Below are positions 18,861 through 30,721 of a stretch of 64,000 bases of DNA, piece by piece. Both the position numbers and the translations under genes were made by a program. The first letter of the stretch is position 1, and each line of letters begins with the position of its first letter. Source of the DNA: Cercis canadensis (taxonomy: Eukaryota; Streptophyta; Magnoliopsida; Fabales; Fabaceae); assembly GCA_003255065.1 (NCBI GenBank), contig QAOA01000553.1, positions 506,264 through 570,263 on the forward strand, written 5' to 3'. Below the pieces are notes generated by a model. That model was not told the origin of the DNA and did not search any database. It saw nothing but the letters and a program-made list of their open reading frames with translations.

Positions 18861-20093
18861 TTTTCGCTTTAGCACTCGACAGTACCTCAAAAGATTAATC
18901 ATGAGTTAAACCTGAAAATACCTTAAGAAAACCAAAAAAAATATAATTATTAATGAATGTTATCTGTTACGATTAGATGATGAAAAATGAGGAGAAAAAA
19001 AAAAAAAGAACAAATTTAAAGCAAGTCTAATCATGATTTTATCAATAATTCACCCTCATCCAGATTTAATTGAATACTATGGACATAACTTGTTTTTTCT
19101 ATTCTTTATTTGTATTTTGTTGCTAAAATCTACAAAATATAAGTAATAAAATCTGACATTGGGAAACAACAGTAAAATACTGTTCTAACGATTTCATGAT
19201 CTTTATAACTAAAGTAAATAATTCCATGAATTTACAATTCCTATGATTATTTACAAGACTAGCGAAAGTGTAATGAAATACCACATGGGAAGTTGGGAAC
19301 TTTCTTGGATAAAGGTCACACTGTGATTTATAAAATGGATTTTGTTTCCTTTTTAATGCAATGGATTCAGATAACACATGCTTCAAACAAATCCTGTTCC
19401 CAAATTTCATGATTAGATTAAGAACTTCAATCCTTTCTATTAAATTGACTTTGTTAGAATAATTAAGATACTTTTCCCTGTTCATCGTACGGACCACATG
19501 CACTAACCTTCAATTTTCAGATTGGCAGCCATGTTCATAGATTAAAACAATCACTGTTTCCCCTCGGAAAATCTAATGCAGAAACATGTAATTATAAGAT
19601 AGAAATTGAACTATTTCAGTGTCCGCAGAAACAAGCCTGGTGTTAAGAGTAGACTAAGCAGCATCCAATGGGTTTTGTTCTAGGTGAAACTGGCAAATAA
19701 ACAAAATTTGAATTGTTTCGTTTAAAAAGAATATCATATATCCCCATTTTGTATGAATAAGTTATATCATTCCAAACAAATTATACAGCAAATTCTACAA
19801 TAGTACACCATAAACACCAGTCAAACTACCTATGTTTTCCTATAAACTGTCACTACTTCTACGTTCATGATCAATAAACTGTCTGTCTCCTCTCGGCATT
19901 TCCAAAAATGCTGCACTGGTTTAATGGTTGAACGAGATTCTGTGACTCTTGAAATCCAGATTCCATGCTTATAGTTGTCTACTGTGATAAAGGTAGACCA
20001 GCTAGGGCCTTGTACCGTGCATAGTAAAATTTCCAAACCATAATCCTTGAATGGAGAAGCCAGTTCTATAACTTCAAAACGCTAGTTCATTGG

Positions 20094-23000
20094 CTATCTT
20101 TGGGTTTGTCTGCATCTTACATCTGCAACAAGGTGGCGAATATGTGGAGCATACCATTTCACTCTCTCAACGTGTTCAATTGAAACTTCCCAACAATAAC
20201 CTGAAGAAAACCATAACAATGCAGCTTTAGATTCACCAGCAATTCTTCCAAAAATTAGGTCTTGATGGAGTTACATAGGGGCTTGTTCAAGTTTTACCAA
20301 GTCAAGTAGTAACAATAAGTAAGTGGTACCTTCAGATCTAGCAATTTCATATATTGACTTTAATACATGTTCAGTCCACTGGCACTCCTCCGAGTCCTTT
20401 GCATTCCCATGCACATGTAATATTCCACCTTCCCTCCTGCAATGTTGATTACATAAAGAGGCTTAAAGGTTAAAGCCAGTCGTATAAATTCTGACCCAGG
20501 AATGAATTTGATCAGAATTAGGAGTTACATTCTGACACAATGGTTTTTCCGTTGCTTTGTTTGGAACCCATTGCTTCACAACGTTATACGGGCTAGCCCG
20601 TCAGGCTGGGCCAAAGGTTTGTTTACAACATGGCATTTCTGAGATGCAATGGGTCAAATCAGGCAATTTTCAGGTCAAGATGTGAATCATAACTTTAGGA
20701 ATCAGATGATTAACAATTAACACAGGTACTACATAGACTCAAATTAGACAAGCCAATAGAAAACCAGACAATTTCAAATTTTGAATCAGGTCCCTATAAT
20801 TTTTTTTTTCTCTTTTGAGGTCCTTATAGTTTAAATTTTTTTTAATTGGGTCCCTACTATCACTCCCCCCGATTATAATTCTGACAGTTTAGTTCTAACA
20901 TAGCAAACAACTTGTTTATATGGCAATAAAAGAAGTTGATGTGTGCCAAAGTGGCACAAAAATTACCATCTCGTCAAATTTTGGCTCAAAAAAATGCATA
21001 AAAAAGTTGATGAGACGGCAATTATTTTGCCATTTTGGTGCCACGTCAGTTTCTTTTATTACCACATAGACAAGCCGTTTGTCATGTCAACACTAAACTG
21101 ACGGATTTATAACTTTCATGGACCCACTTAAAAAATTTCAAACTATAAGGACCTCAAAAGAAAAAAGAAAAAACTATAGGGACTTTATTCAAAATTCGTT
21201 CAAACTACAGGGATCTGCAGTATATTTAAACCATAAATTAACTCAACTATAAGAGTGCATAAAAATTTAATTCCACAAGGGATGTTAAAAACTTTCAAAT
21301 TTTTCATTTTAACCAGTAGTTTAGACTTAATTCCATAGTTTCCTTCCAATTCCTTCTTATTCACATGTTGATTCACAACATGCCTATATTGTGGAGATGC
21401 ATGAATAAGTGAGAAACTGCAAGAAAGTAAGTTTAAGATGCCACACCAATTTCGATCCCTTTTAAGGTTTTGTGGGAAGTTCAGCTGACATCTTATGCCA
21501 ACACCATATGGAGCCAAACAAGCATGCAACTTTTACATAAAATTGGTGTCAACATATAAGGTAAGGTTACAGTCACTTAGTATTTAACCATTCCCTAAAC
21601 ATCAAAATTGAGTAACACTAGTAATAGATGATTCTGTTGAAGGGAAAGCTACACATAAGAATTGCAATTACCTTAAAGCCCTTACAGCTGTGACCCAACT
21701 ACACTCACTAGATGGAATGAGACCAAGACAGACTCTATCAGCCACACCCTGTAAGCAGACAACCATCAAAATGAATAACTATTTCCTGCTACAGATACGA
21801 ATTCATGCAGAGATTTGATGTACATGTTTTTCTTCCCTTGGTATCACGAATGCTTATAGTCAGCATGCACAACAAGTCATGGAAAAAAGGCAAGAACAAA
21901 TTCATATGTTTACCAATCACACATTTCTTTACTTTCATTTAAGTTTCGTCCCAAACAAGGGGAAGATAGTAGTTCCTTTTCACCTTTTCTTCTTCCAAAA
22001 AGGGGCTAAAAAATTAAAATCCTGAGTGTCATAATAATATGTCAAAACTATGTAATTTGACTACATTCATCACTTATGAGGTTCATAATGCTGATTATAA
22101 ATGTGTACACTGCTGCAGAAGCAGAAAAAGTAAGGTTATATTTTATGTTATTGTGAATCCAGTTTAAACAGAATAAACACAGGCTATTCCTCTTGAGACC
22201 AACTTGCAACTTATTTATTCAAAAAGCTTAATAAGAATAGATCCTGGGTTCAGTAAAAATCAGGTTTATTTATTTGGACAACTTTAAAATACTACATAAC
22301 AATTAACCAATAATCATTTATACCTAAAAAAAAATACAGATGAAGTAAGACAAAGGAGGAATAGAAAATGAAAACTTACCTTGGGAGCTGTAATCCGATT
22401 ATCTCCTTCAAGCACGATACAACGGTCAGTCACAGAATTTGCTAGTAGATTATGTTGAAGTGCCTCTATGGCATGGGGATTCCACTCACAAGCATATACA
22501 AGTTTTGCCTGGGCTCTGCTCAAGATCATGCAAAAACAAAATTAGTCAATGTAAGTTATTAAATACAAAGAAAGCTTAAGAATCAAGCAAACCAAAGGTT
22601 TAAAATCCCATACTCATATTTACATTGTGACTAGAACAAAAATAGACATTGACATATAATTAATAAATATAAAATTATCAGACTCGCATAGCATGTCAAA
22701 AGAATAAATCATATCTCTGATAAGGCACTGCATAATCTTGTCAAAGACAGAAAGACAAAATAAGAGATAAGACATAATGCACCGCTCTGACTGTACAAAC
22801 ATCTGGAAATACCTGACCAGAAATGGCAGCACAAAATATCCAATGCCAGCAAACAGATCCACTATAACTTCATGTTTACATTCCAGACGCCCCATTCGGA
22901 GCTTCTCGGAAAGATTACCCCATGAGAACATGCACTTTGTGGCATCAAAAGAATAGATAATTCCATTTTCACAATGATTGATCCATCCATTATCTCCAAT

Positions 23001-26000
23001 AAGAATCTGTAGTGAACTGTCTCTTGTACCAGTTGGCGCCACTCGGCCCTAGAAAAAGATCAGCTATCTCATATCATGATTATATTCATTGTCAACCATT
23101 GAAAGCATATACCACCTACAACTGTTGCAAATTAGACTGAATTTCTTTATTTATATTTTTTAAGAACAAAATAATTTTATCCCCAGCATTCAAATGCAAT
23201 GAGTTATTTTGTCAAATGCCATCATCAGATATTCCCTTATCCTTAGCACAAATTTTACTTATGGTCACGTCTCCAAAAAAAAGTGTCACAAAACTCAAAT
23301 GTGATAACTAATAAATCAAGATATATCACCTGGCGAGCAAGACGATGAGCATTAAGTGATTTGGAAACAGTTGGCCAAAGTTCCTGTGCAATGGAGTCCC
23401 ACAGCAGATCCTTGAAAGAGCTAATTGGAAGTATAACAATATCTCCCAGTCGATCCCACCTGGAAAACTTGGAAGGTTACTATTAAACACACTACACTGA
23501 AGGAATTGAATCCATGAGCAAAATCATAAAGGGAAGCTCATTAGGCATTATGGAAACAAAATAATTAAATATAAAACACACCTTGTTGGCAGTTCCTCTA
23601 AAAGCCATGCTGGGAGACCTTTATGCTCTAACAAAGAGGTCACTGCTTCAGTCATCACTTTCAAAGGAGACTTTGCAGCACATCTGACTTCAACAACCTC
23701 ATCTACCAGCACAGTTGCACCATATTCATGGAGAAGAACCAAGGCTTTTGAACAGCACAGCTCATTTATTGAGTATCCATCTCCATTATATGGTTTCAAG
23801 ACATGAACTTCACAATGTCCTCGGACTGCATCTCCAGCATGTTGGTTCCTTTCAATAAATGCAGCAGAAAATTCTTTGGTGACAGGAAAATAAATATGTA
23901 CTCCACCCTCTTGAGAGTAGGCCTTCCTCCCTTGATCTAACCATCCAAGTTTCTTCAATATATCCTTTCCTAATTTTGCGCATTTCCTTTCTAGTCTTAG
24001 AACATAACAAGATGCAGCCATCTTGCATTGATCATTCAAGATAGGTAATTCGTTATTAAAATCCAAAGCATGACCGTCAGGTATGCTTGGTGCATGGTCA
24101 GGTTGTAATCCTTGAGAAAGTTCAATCCTATTCCCATTCTTCCCATCATTTGGGATAGTCATAGAATTTCTTTGATTTTCAACAGGCATAAGATTGTCGT
24201 ACATGGACATCAAATGGCACAAACTGAGTTTTGCTGGCTCACTGAACTTTGTTCCAAATGCATAGCAAGCTGCACCACCACCAATCATGACAAGAACATC
24301 ACCAATAACAGTAGCTGCACTGCGCACAAACAAATCTTTGCCAACAGAATTTAGCGTCACATGCTTCCACAGACGAAGCTGCAAATCAAGTAAAGCCAGT
24401 TCTTGACAATGTTGTCTGACTGGACAACCACCAATAACTCCTAGATAATTTTTATAGACAAACATAGAGTGGGAGAATCTAGCATGTGGGCTCCTTCCTT
24501 CTGTCTTTTCTTTCTTCCATTGACCTTTTTGAACATCAAAGCTATAAAGGTCTCCAAGTGCTTTCTCGCCATTGTATCCCCCGAACATAAAGATTTGAGA
24601 ACCAAATGCCACCATTGCATGAGAATGGCGGGCACATGGCCAGTCCCCAGAAGCTAGTACTTCTTTCCAATGTAAATGGATTGTGTCCAGAACATAAAAG
24701 GAAGAGAAGATACTTTCATTATCAAGTCCCCCAAATACATAAATGTTTGAATCCACTACAGCTGCAGCATGGCGATGCCTATCCAACATGTACACATAAT
24801 TTATGCTTGTTAAGAAAATATTAATGAATACAGTTGCAGCAAATAATATACTACACCACCTTATAATAAGTTATAAGCATTTACTCTATAATAAGTTGCA
24901 AGCATTTATGAAATGAAAGGAATAGTTGCTAATTAACTTTTTTTAATGACAGAATTTACTTGTTTGATAAGCAGCTTGCATTCAAAATGGCAAAAGCAAC
25001 AGCAGAAGAAGGCTCTAATGCATTACCTGGGGGGAAAGACTCTGCCACCAGATTGCAATAATTCCCAACAATTCTTAGCCATATCAAGAACCCATACATC
25101 ACTCAGAATTTTATCAGGGCCAGTTCGACCTCCAACCACAAACATGCAATCTCCAACAAAGGAAGATGTATGACCTAACCGCGGAGTTGGACAGCTATTA
25201 GTGTTGATCGTTTCCAGTGTGCCAGAATATGGATCAAGCAGTAAGGAATCATTTCTTCTTGCATGTCTCCCCATGCCTCCAAAACCACCAAATACAAGAA
25301 CTTTTTTGTCATTGGTGTTACTCCATGTACATGCTGAGTGGCCCCAGAGGAAAAGCTTCTCCATTGGTTCCCCAACAATTGCCATATGGACAATTGACAG
25401 GCTACAATCAGGAAAACCCACAAACCCTGCCAACGACTCAAAGATTCAGACTTTTGTTTCATTTTAAAAGGAAAGTAGTCCTGCAATCAGATATATGCCA
25501 GTATGTATCAGTACCCATTAATTACCCAAACATATTCATCAGGACATCCATAAACATGGTATACAATTATCATTATCTGCTGATAACCTCTTGGGCAAAT
25601 GGGTAGGGCTACCCAATCAGCACAGTGTAGAAGTTTAAACCACCAGTTTGAAGGAACTGGTGATATAATTTAAACAAATATCAAAAAGTCCAGTTTGTGC
25701 TCACAATTATTACATAGAACAGGCTTAGTAAGTTCTTTATATGCTTAGACTGTTCTAAGTGGACTCGCAAAGGGCATCTAAATTCTTCCTGCTTATACCA
25801 ATAAGTTTAAGGCCACCCACATTAGCAATCCAATATACTGCCATGTGAATCCCTATATATTCCAGTCTCCGTTATCTACCAAAGACTACATCATAATTCG
25901 CTTCATAATAGAAATAAGAAAGACAAAAAAATAAAAAAAAATCAACTTTCATAGTTCACAAGCATTGAAACAGTTTATTATCAATCCAAGTACCTGAATA

Positions 26001-26795
26001 GGTTTCACCATTTTTGTTTTCTAACAAAGGACCATCATTTTCAACTTGAACGTCATCACAAGCAAGGCCCTCTCTATCCACGTAACCATTGGTAAGATTC
26101 AAGGACTCGTTTGGTGATACATGATTACCATCATCCGCAATCATGGTCCCTACGAAGCCACTGGACAGCAATATTCCAAGAAACCTTTCTGTTCTCTTTC
26201 TATTGGCTTCCATTTTCTCGTTTGCGACTTCAACCAGGTACCGAACATACTCAGGCGACACCATAATCTTGTGGGTATCCCCCAATGGCACCTCTAATCG
26301 TATAGAACATCGAATTGCTATAATCACACGCTTGTTAGCATTAGTAATGCCCGACTCTCTGAACCCGCAAGATATAGCCAGAGAAACAAGAGACTGAGCC
26401 GAAGAGAGATCTTTGCACTCGACGGCGATGATGAGAGGCTCGAATCTGAAGACCAGTTCAGATGGGTCACTTGAAGCAGAAGACTGAGCTGACTCGGAGG
26501 GGAAGAGGAGACTGAGGACCGAGTCTGGATCGGCAGGGTCGTGGGATACAAAGAGCCAAGAGCCACCTCTAGCTTTCTTCTTGGGTTTGGTAGCATCAGT
26601 GGTGGGTATGAGTAAAGGCTGCGAAAGAATCGAAATTCGGCCAGAACATGAACTGGTAGTGAAATAACAAGGGTGTTGATTGAGGGAGTTGATGAGAGGA
26701 ATGATGGGTGTGTCTAACGTGCCCTTTGGTGATTTGTCAGTCTCCGTTGAGCTCAGCGACGCTAGTGTCGCTGCCTTCCTCCTCTCAAACTCCAT
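20094..26795 (-). CDS. TYW23: tRNA wybutosine-synthesizing protein 2/3/4 (TYW3-kelch-TYW2 fusion)
   Basis: The protein makes wybutosine-type bases next to the anticodon of tRNA-Phe; TYW3 is an N4-methyltransferase and TYW2 an aminocarboxypropyl transferase. Minus-strand exons in coding order: 26795-25994, 25426-25027, 24778-23582, 23459-23330, 23048-22813, 22515-22380, 21748-21672, 20436-20330, 20200-20094. All phases agree and give 1063 residues, slightly longer than the Arabidopsis protein. The TYW3 domain is about residues 1-220 with the SCSGRIS motif near 50. Kelch repeats (FGGFGG, FGGLDN, FGGYNG, IGGC, IGGGAA) span about 270-530. The C-terminal TYW2 domain has the SAM site DLFAGIGYFVLPF near 906, CEWNP and EGDNR. 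I chose the start MEFERRK because homologues begin there; an in-frame ATG lies 24 bases upstream (26819). Intron 7 holds a MITE. No LCM-type TYW4 methyltransferase domain is visible; only its kelch part is. Confidence 0.93.
20772..21215. mobile_element. Fold-back MITE inside intron 7 of the wybutosine gene
   Basis: The left arm (about 20772-20900: 'aattttgaatcaggtccctataa', then 'ttttgaggtccttatagttt' and 'gggtccctac') is matched in reverse complement by the right arm (about 21100-21215: 'aactataaggacctcaaaag', 'actatagggactttattc'). The two arms surround about 200 bases of unique DNA that includes short inverted repeats. No coding capacity is present. The intron's splice sites lie outside it. 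Confidence 0.8.
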
Positions 26796-27493
26796 CACTG
26801 TGGCTCTGAGAAAACCCACCCAAAACCTCTGAAACCAGCGGGAAGGGAAAGCAACGATAAGGAGGCAGTGTAGTTAAAACTTAAAAGCACCCAACTTGGG
26901 TCAGACTCGGGTCATGGGCTTTTCAGAGTCTTTTGTAGCAAATGCCTCATATGGGTCCTGACCCAAAAGACATCCAAAAGTAGGTCCAAAACAACCAGAC
27001 CATTCTTTTTTCCTTTTTGGTATTACAACGAGGCCTAAGCCCAAAAAATAAAACAGCCCCATGACACATCATCATCGATGAGAAGTTGAAGCCCAGACAG
27101 AGGCTTGTGCAAAGTAACACCACAATTCGTTTTAGTTCCCTTGTTACCCAGACTATTTGTTATACTGTATATATAAATTTCAGTAAAAGTATATTATGGA
27201 TGTACATCACTACACAAAAAATTAATAATTATTATTATTCTCAAGTTTTAATATTTAAAAAAAATTAAAAAGTTTTAAAGCGATACTTCTTTAGCAGATG
27301 TCTATCATCTCATGTAACATAATTAAAATATTCTTATATTTAGTTATCATGTATAAAATATTTAGTTATTTTGTTTAATATATAATTATCATGTTTAAAT
27401 ATAAACAAAATAATCATATAGTGTCAAGAGATATTTTGATAATTTCATAAAAAGTGGTAGCCACTTACTTGAAACTTGAGAATAATAATAATA

Positions 27494-27834
27494 GTAAGGT
27501 GAGTATTATGTTACACCCCTCTCAATTAGGTGGCTTTGGGTGAGATCTACCTAATAATTTTGGTATCATTGCAAAAAATTTTAAAAATTGAGTCATTTAA
27601 TACATGTCATATCACATAGTTTCTTATAAAATATAATAACGGCATGATATAGGAAAACGTCTCAATATATAACTTTTTCAAATTTCCTTTTTAGCATGTT
27701 TTCTTATATTATGTCGTTTTTACATTTTATAAAAAACTGTGTTCTGATACATATTAGGTGATTCAATTTTTTAAGATCTTCGCAATGACACTAAAATTAT
27801 ATTGTAAGTTGAGGAGGTGTAACATAGTCCCTTA
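27494..27834. mobile_element. Fold-back MITE, ~340 bp
   Basis: The two ends are inverted copies. The left end contains 'atgttacacc', then 'taattttggtatcattgc' and 'cttataaaatataataacg'. The right end read in reverse complement contains 'atgttacacc', 'taattttagtgtcattgc' and 'ttataaaatgtaaaaacg'. Arms are about 150 bp and almost meet in the middle. There is no coding capacity. The flanking sequence is AAT-rich, so the target-site duplication is not resolvable by eye. Confidence 0.8.
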
Positions 27835-27938
27835 CATAATAATAATTAAAAAAAGTTCCATTTATAAATCAAGAGTGGGGTCTACATTTTTGTGCGTATA
27901 CCGCGAGTGCTGAATAATTTTTCCGAAACGACAAAAAG

Positions 27939-28412
27939 ATATGCAAGGACAAGGAGGAAGAAGCGTTATTGTAAAAACGAGAAGTAGAATAGAAGATGGG
28001 GACCCCTGCGACAATACTCTTCAACAAGTAATTATAATTATAGAGGAAAATTTTCCAAAACCAGATCATGCTCCAAGCACACACCACATATGGTAACACT
28101 AGTTTAGTAGAANATATGCAAGGACAAGGAGGAAAAAGCGTTATTGTAAAAACGAGAAGTAGAATAGAAGATGGGGACCCCTGCGACAATACTCTTCAAC
28201 AAGTAATTATAATTATAGAGGAAAATTTTCCAAAACCAGATCATGCTCCAAGCACACACCACATATGGTAACACTAGTTTAGTAGAATAGAAGATGGGGA
28301 CCCCTGCGACAGTACTCTTCAACAAGTAATTATAATTATAGAGGAAAAATTTCCAAAACCAGATCATGCTCCAAACAAACACGACATATGGTAACACTAG
28401 TTTAATATAGAC
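27939..28412. repeat. Tandem repeat block split by an N
   Basis: 27939-28112 (174 bp) and 28114-28287 are near-identical copies on either side of the N at 28113. A third, diverged copy follows directly: 28281 onward repeats 28158 onward with a period of 123 bp and several substitutions. The 174-bp pair is probably an assembly overlap. The 123-bp repeat is biological, because no gap separates its units. Confidence 0.8.
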
Positions 28413-28523
28413 AAGCAATAATCAATAATCACTAAGCAATTCTGCATTATTGAGACTTGAGAGTACAATGTCAAAGCCTTAGGGATAGCAATAAGCAATA
28501 ACCACTAAGCAATTGTGCATTAC
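28413..28523. repeat. Pair of ~37-bp direct repeats
   Basis: About 28413-28450 and 28487-28523 both follow the pattern 'agcaataa.caataa.cactaagcaatt.tgcatta' with a few substitutions and a 37-bp spacer. It lies just beyond the 3' end of the R3-MYB gene. Confidence 0.65.
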
Positions 28524-28624
28524 GCCAGCTAATGTAGTTACATTAAGATCATGTTATGCAGAATAAGGGAAGTTGAGAGTAAGTAGCTTGATTAACTCCT
28601 ATCTCAACATAAAAATAAAAAGCT

Positions 28625-29040
28625 TTATTCTGGGTTATTGTGATTCACATATGAAGTGCGCTTTGAAGTCCAGTACTTTTCAATCTCTTGTGCTGTTCTT
28701 CCTGGGATTCTCCCAGCAATCAGAGACCACCTACTCCCATATGTCAAACCGAATAGAAAAAAGGTATACCGTTTTATTGTCACAAATAATATACTAATTG
28801 CCTTTTAAGTGGAAAATAAACTTTAAACATCATCAAATATCTACCTCGGTCCAACCAAGCTAAACATCCTAGTAATAAGTGCCTCCTCTTCCTCAGAGAA
28901 TTCCAGTCTATCCTCATGAGCTACATAATGACAATGGAAAAAATTAAGAGAAGGCAGTTTAGAGAAAGGATCTCAAGTATGCTTATACCTTGGGAATGTT
29001 GCCCACTCTGATTATTGCCAATTTTATCTGAGTTGCTCAT
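28625..29040 (-). CDS. R3-type single-repeat MYB (CAPRICE/ETC/TRIPTYCHON family)
   Basis: Three short minus-strand exons: 29040-28989, 28920-28845, 28730-28625. They join in phase to 77 residues, normal size for this family. Exon 1 encodes [17 protein letters not shown]. The R3 repeat follows: [19 protein letters not shown], then [21 protein letters not shown] across the second intron. The intron positions inside the repeat match the family pattern. R3-MYBs lack an activation domain and repress trichome fate or promote root hairs by competing with R2R3-MYBs for bHLH partners. The bHLH-binding signature [DE]Lx2[RK]x3Lx6Lx3R is present except that its first residue is Ala (ALITRMFSL...). That may weaken bHLH binding or be a subfamily feature. 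The C-terminus ([14 protein letters not shown]) carries no recognised motif. The gene is divergent from the GON-4-like gene. Confidence 0.9.
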
Positions 29041-29831
29041 TTTTCAGCTCTGTAGAGTCAATTCTGTAGAGGGAAAAGATAGAGCTTTGAGTGGTTGAAT
29101 ATGGAGATGCGAGAGAATAAATAAATCTTCAGGTGGTAGACAAATTGGAGATTGGCTTTTCTCATGTTTCGTGGGTCGTTGGGATTATAATTTGGTTTTG
29201 GCTTTTAGCTTGTTACATTTCAAGATGGAAATCGACGTTATCTTCCAAGACCAATTTGGCATATCGTACACGTCAACTGAATCCATTGAGGTAATTTGTC
29301 ATATATGTGGTCACGCAACGTGGTAAGGGCCGTCAGTAGTAACAACGTGAATCATGCTATATTAATGTACGTACTTAGTTGTGTTCAAATTACTATGATT
29401 GAAAACACACTCACTCTTCTTCACTACCAATAATGTTAAGAGGGTAACCACCTGATTTAACAATTTAATGTTATAAATGTGGATAGACACTAACTATCAC
29501 TAACCGTCAACCTAACATATTGACTTTAAAATAAAAATAAAGTAGCTATTAGTTGCTATATATAAAAAATAAATTTATCTTGCAATTAAACTTCAAATAT
29601 TTATATATATAAACAAATTTTTTTTATAAATGAGGTAAGATTTTGAAAAAAAAATAAGCTTCGGTTTCTAGTGGATAAAACAAAATCAACACCGGCCCAT
29701 TTGGCCCGAGGGAAAACTGGGCCAAGGGAATTTTGGTTGGGCTAAATAGTCCAGTCTGGCCTTATTGCTGAGTCCATTCTGACAAAGATTGCTTCTGTCT
29801 TGTCCTGCTTACCATGGTGGTATGATTGTAA

Positions 29832-30038
29832 TTGTGTAATAGTTGGATACGAAAAGATAGGGACCATAGGGTAAATTATGGTGATATCGTTTGGGTGACC
29901 CACGAAAAACCAAGACTTGATAGTTTTTACAGAAGGGTGGCAAAATTAACGAAGGAGGCTAAAGAGAAGAGAGTTCAGGTTCGTCACCGGGCTGGCGCGC
30001 AACCCCGCCCCGTTATGTTGATGTTATGGAAGAATTGA
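29832..30038 (+). other. Open stretch of unknown status
   Basis: A 68-codon open frame without an ATG near its beginning, rich in charged residues (DYGDIVWVT-like start, then FYRRVAKLTKEAKEKRVQVRH). Its composition is more protein-like than most random frames here. I do not recognise it, see no convincing start or splice context, and offer no function. It could be a decayed exon. Confidence 0.2.
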
Positions 30039-30379
30039 AGTTTTTGGCGGGTAATTACCTAACGAGAGAGAGGCCGATGCCAAAGTCAGACAGAGTTACC
30101 TCTGCTATGTGCTAACTACGTTTTATATTAGACTGGCAACAAAACGACGACGTGTTGCTTTCATCGTTTCTTTATCCCCTTGCTCATCATCGACATATGC
30201 ATTTGCTACAGAAATTCAGCCCTCGTTACAATAGCTCCCGAGTTCTTCGCTGTCACACAGTGCGTCCCTATCCTATCATTTATTCGCCTTTTGCTTCCGG
30301 GCTTATTTTCGAGGTTCTGTAATTCAGCTGTCAATTTGATTTTTTTTTTTTTAGGGTTCATGGCTTGAAGCAATGCTGT

Positions 30380-30721
30380 CAATTTAGTAAATCACAATGC
30401 TACTTGCCAAATTTTACTTTTTTCCTTGAAATAAATTATCAAGTGTTGAAAATTGCATTGGAGAAATTTTTGGGTCTTCAAGTTTGTTTTTTCCTTGGTA
30501 AGAATAGAGGAAAGATTCGGGGAATCATCAGGGATATATTAAGTTGTTACGATCAAGGGATTGCTTCTGCAAATTATCAGTTCAAGCCCAGCCATTGGGA
30601 ATACCTCATACCTCTTGTGAGTGCTGTTGTCTATTCCGGGTTTGCTACATTCCTCCTGTTGGGAGAAGGCGCATACCTTCTTCTCAAGGGAGGAAAGGGG
30701 GGCGGGGGTCCCGGGGGATGA
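30380..30721 (+). other. Open stretch with membrane-like segment and Gly-rich tail
   Basis: A frame without an internal Met ends with HWEYLIPLVSAVVYSGFATF followed by LLLGEGAYLLLKGG and a run of glycines before a TGA at 30719. The hydrophobic run of about 20 residues could span a membrane. It overlaps the presumed 5' UTR intron of the GON-4-like gene. It may be a chance frame, or an exon of an unrecognised small gene. Confidence 0.2.

Larger units (their letters stand above)
15598..20093. other. Long intergenic region with repeat fragments
   Basis: About 4.5 kb separates the start of the peroxidase from the end of the wybutosine gene. No gene is supportable. The interval 15700-17350 is AT-rich and unremarkable. 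At 17398-17560 lie repeated gtcgcattttga and gagtcgaattttg motifs that include a palindrome. N joins lie at 17568 (AT microsatellite), 17867 (29-bp duplicate on each side, 17838-17866 and 17868-17896) and 18802 (14-bp duplicate). A possible SINE lies near 18745-18860. The 3' UTR of the wybutosine gene should occupy the last few hundred bases. Confidence 0.5.
26796..28624. other. Intergenic region: shared upstream and downstream DNA, MITE and tandem repeat
   Basis: This covers the promoter and 5' UTR of the wybutosine gene (from 26796), then AT-rich DNA, a MITE at 27494-27834, a repeat block at 27939-28412 and the 3' flank of the R3-MYB gene. No gene is supportable here. Confidence 0.5.

Noticed and set aside
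23548..23581. Continuation of the kelch exon beyond 23582 to a stop
   Set aside because: A good donor sits at 23581, and the next exon (RWDRLGDIVI...) restores the TYW2 domain.
28068..28418. Frames on both strands through the tandem repeat
   Set aside because: Their repeated peptide is only the tandem repeat translated; it crosses an N.
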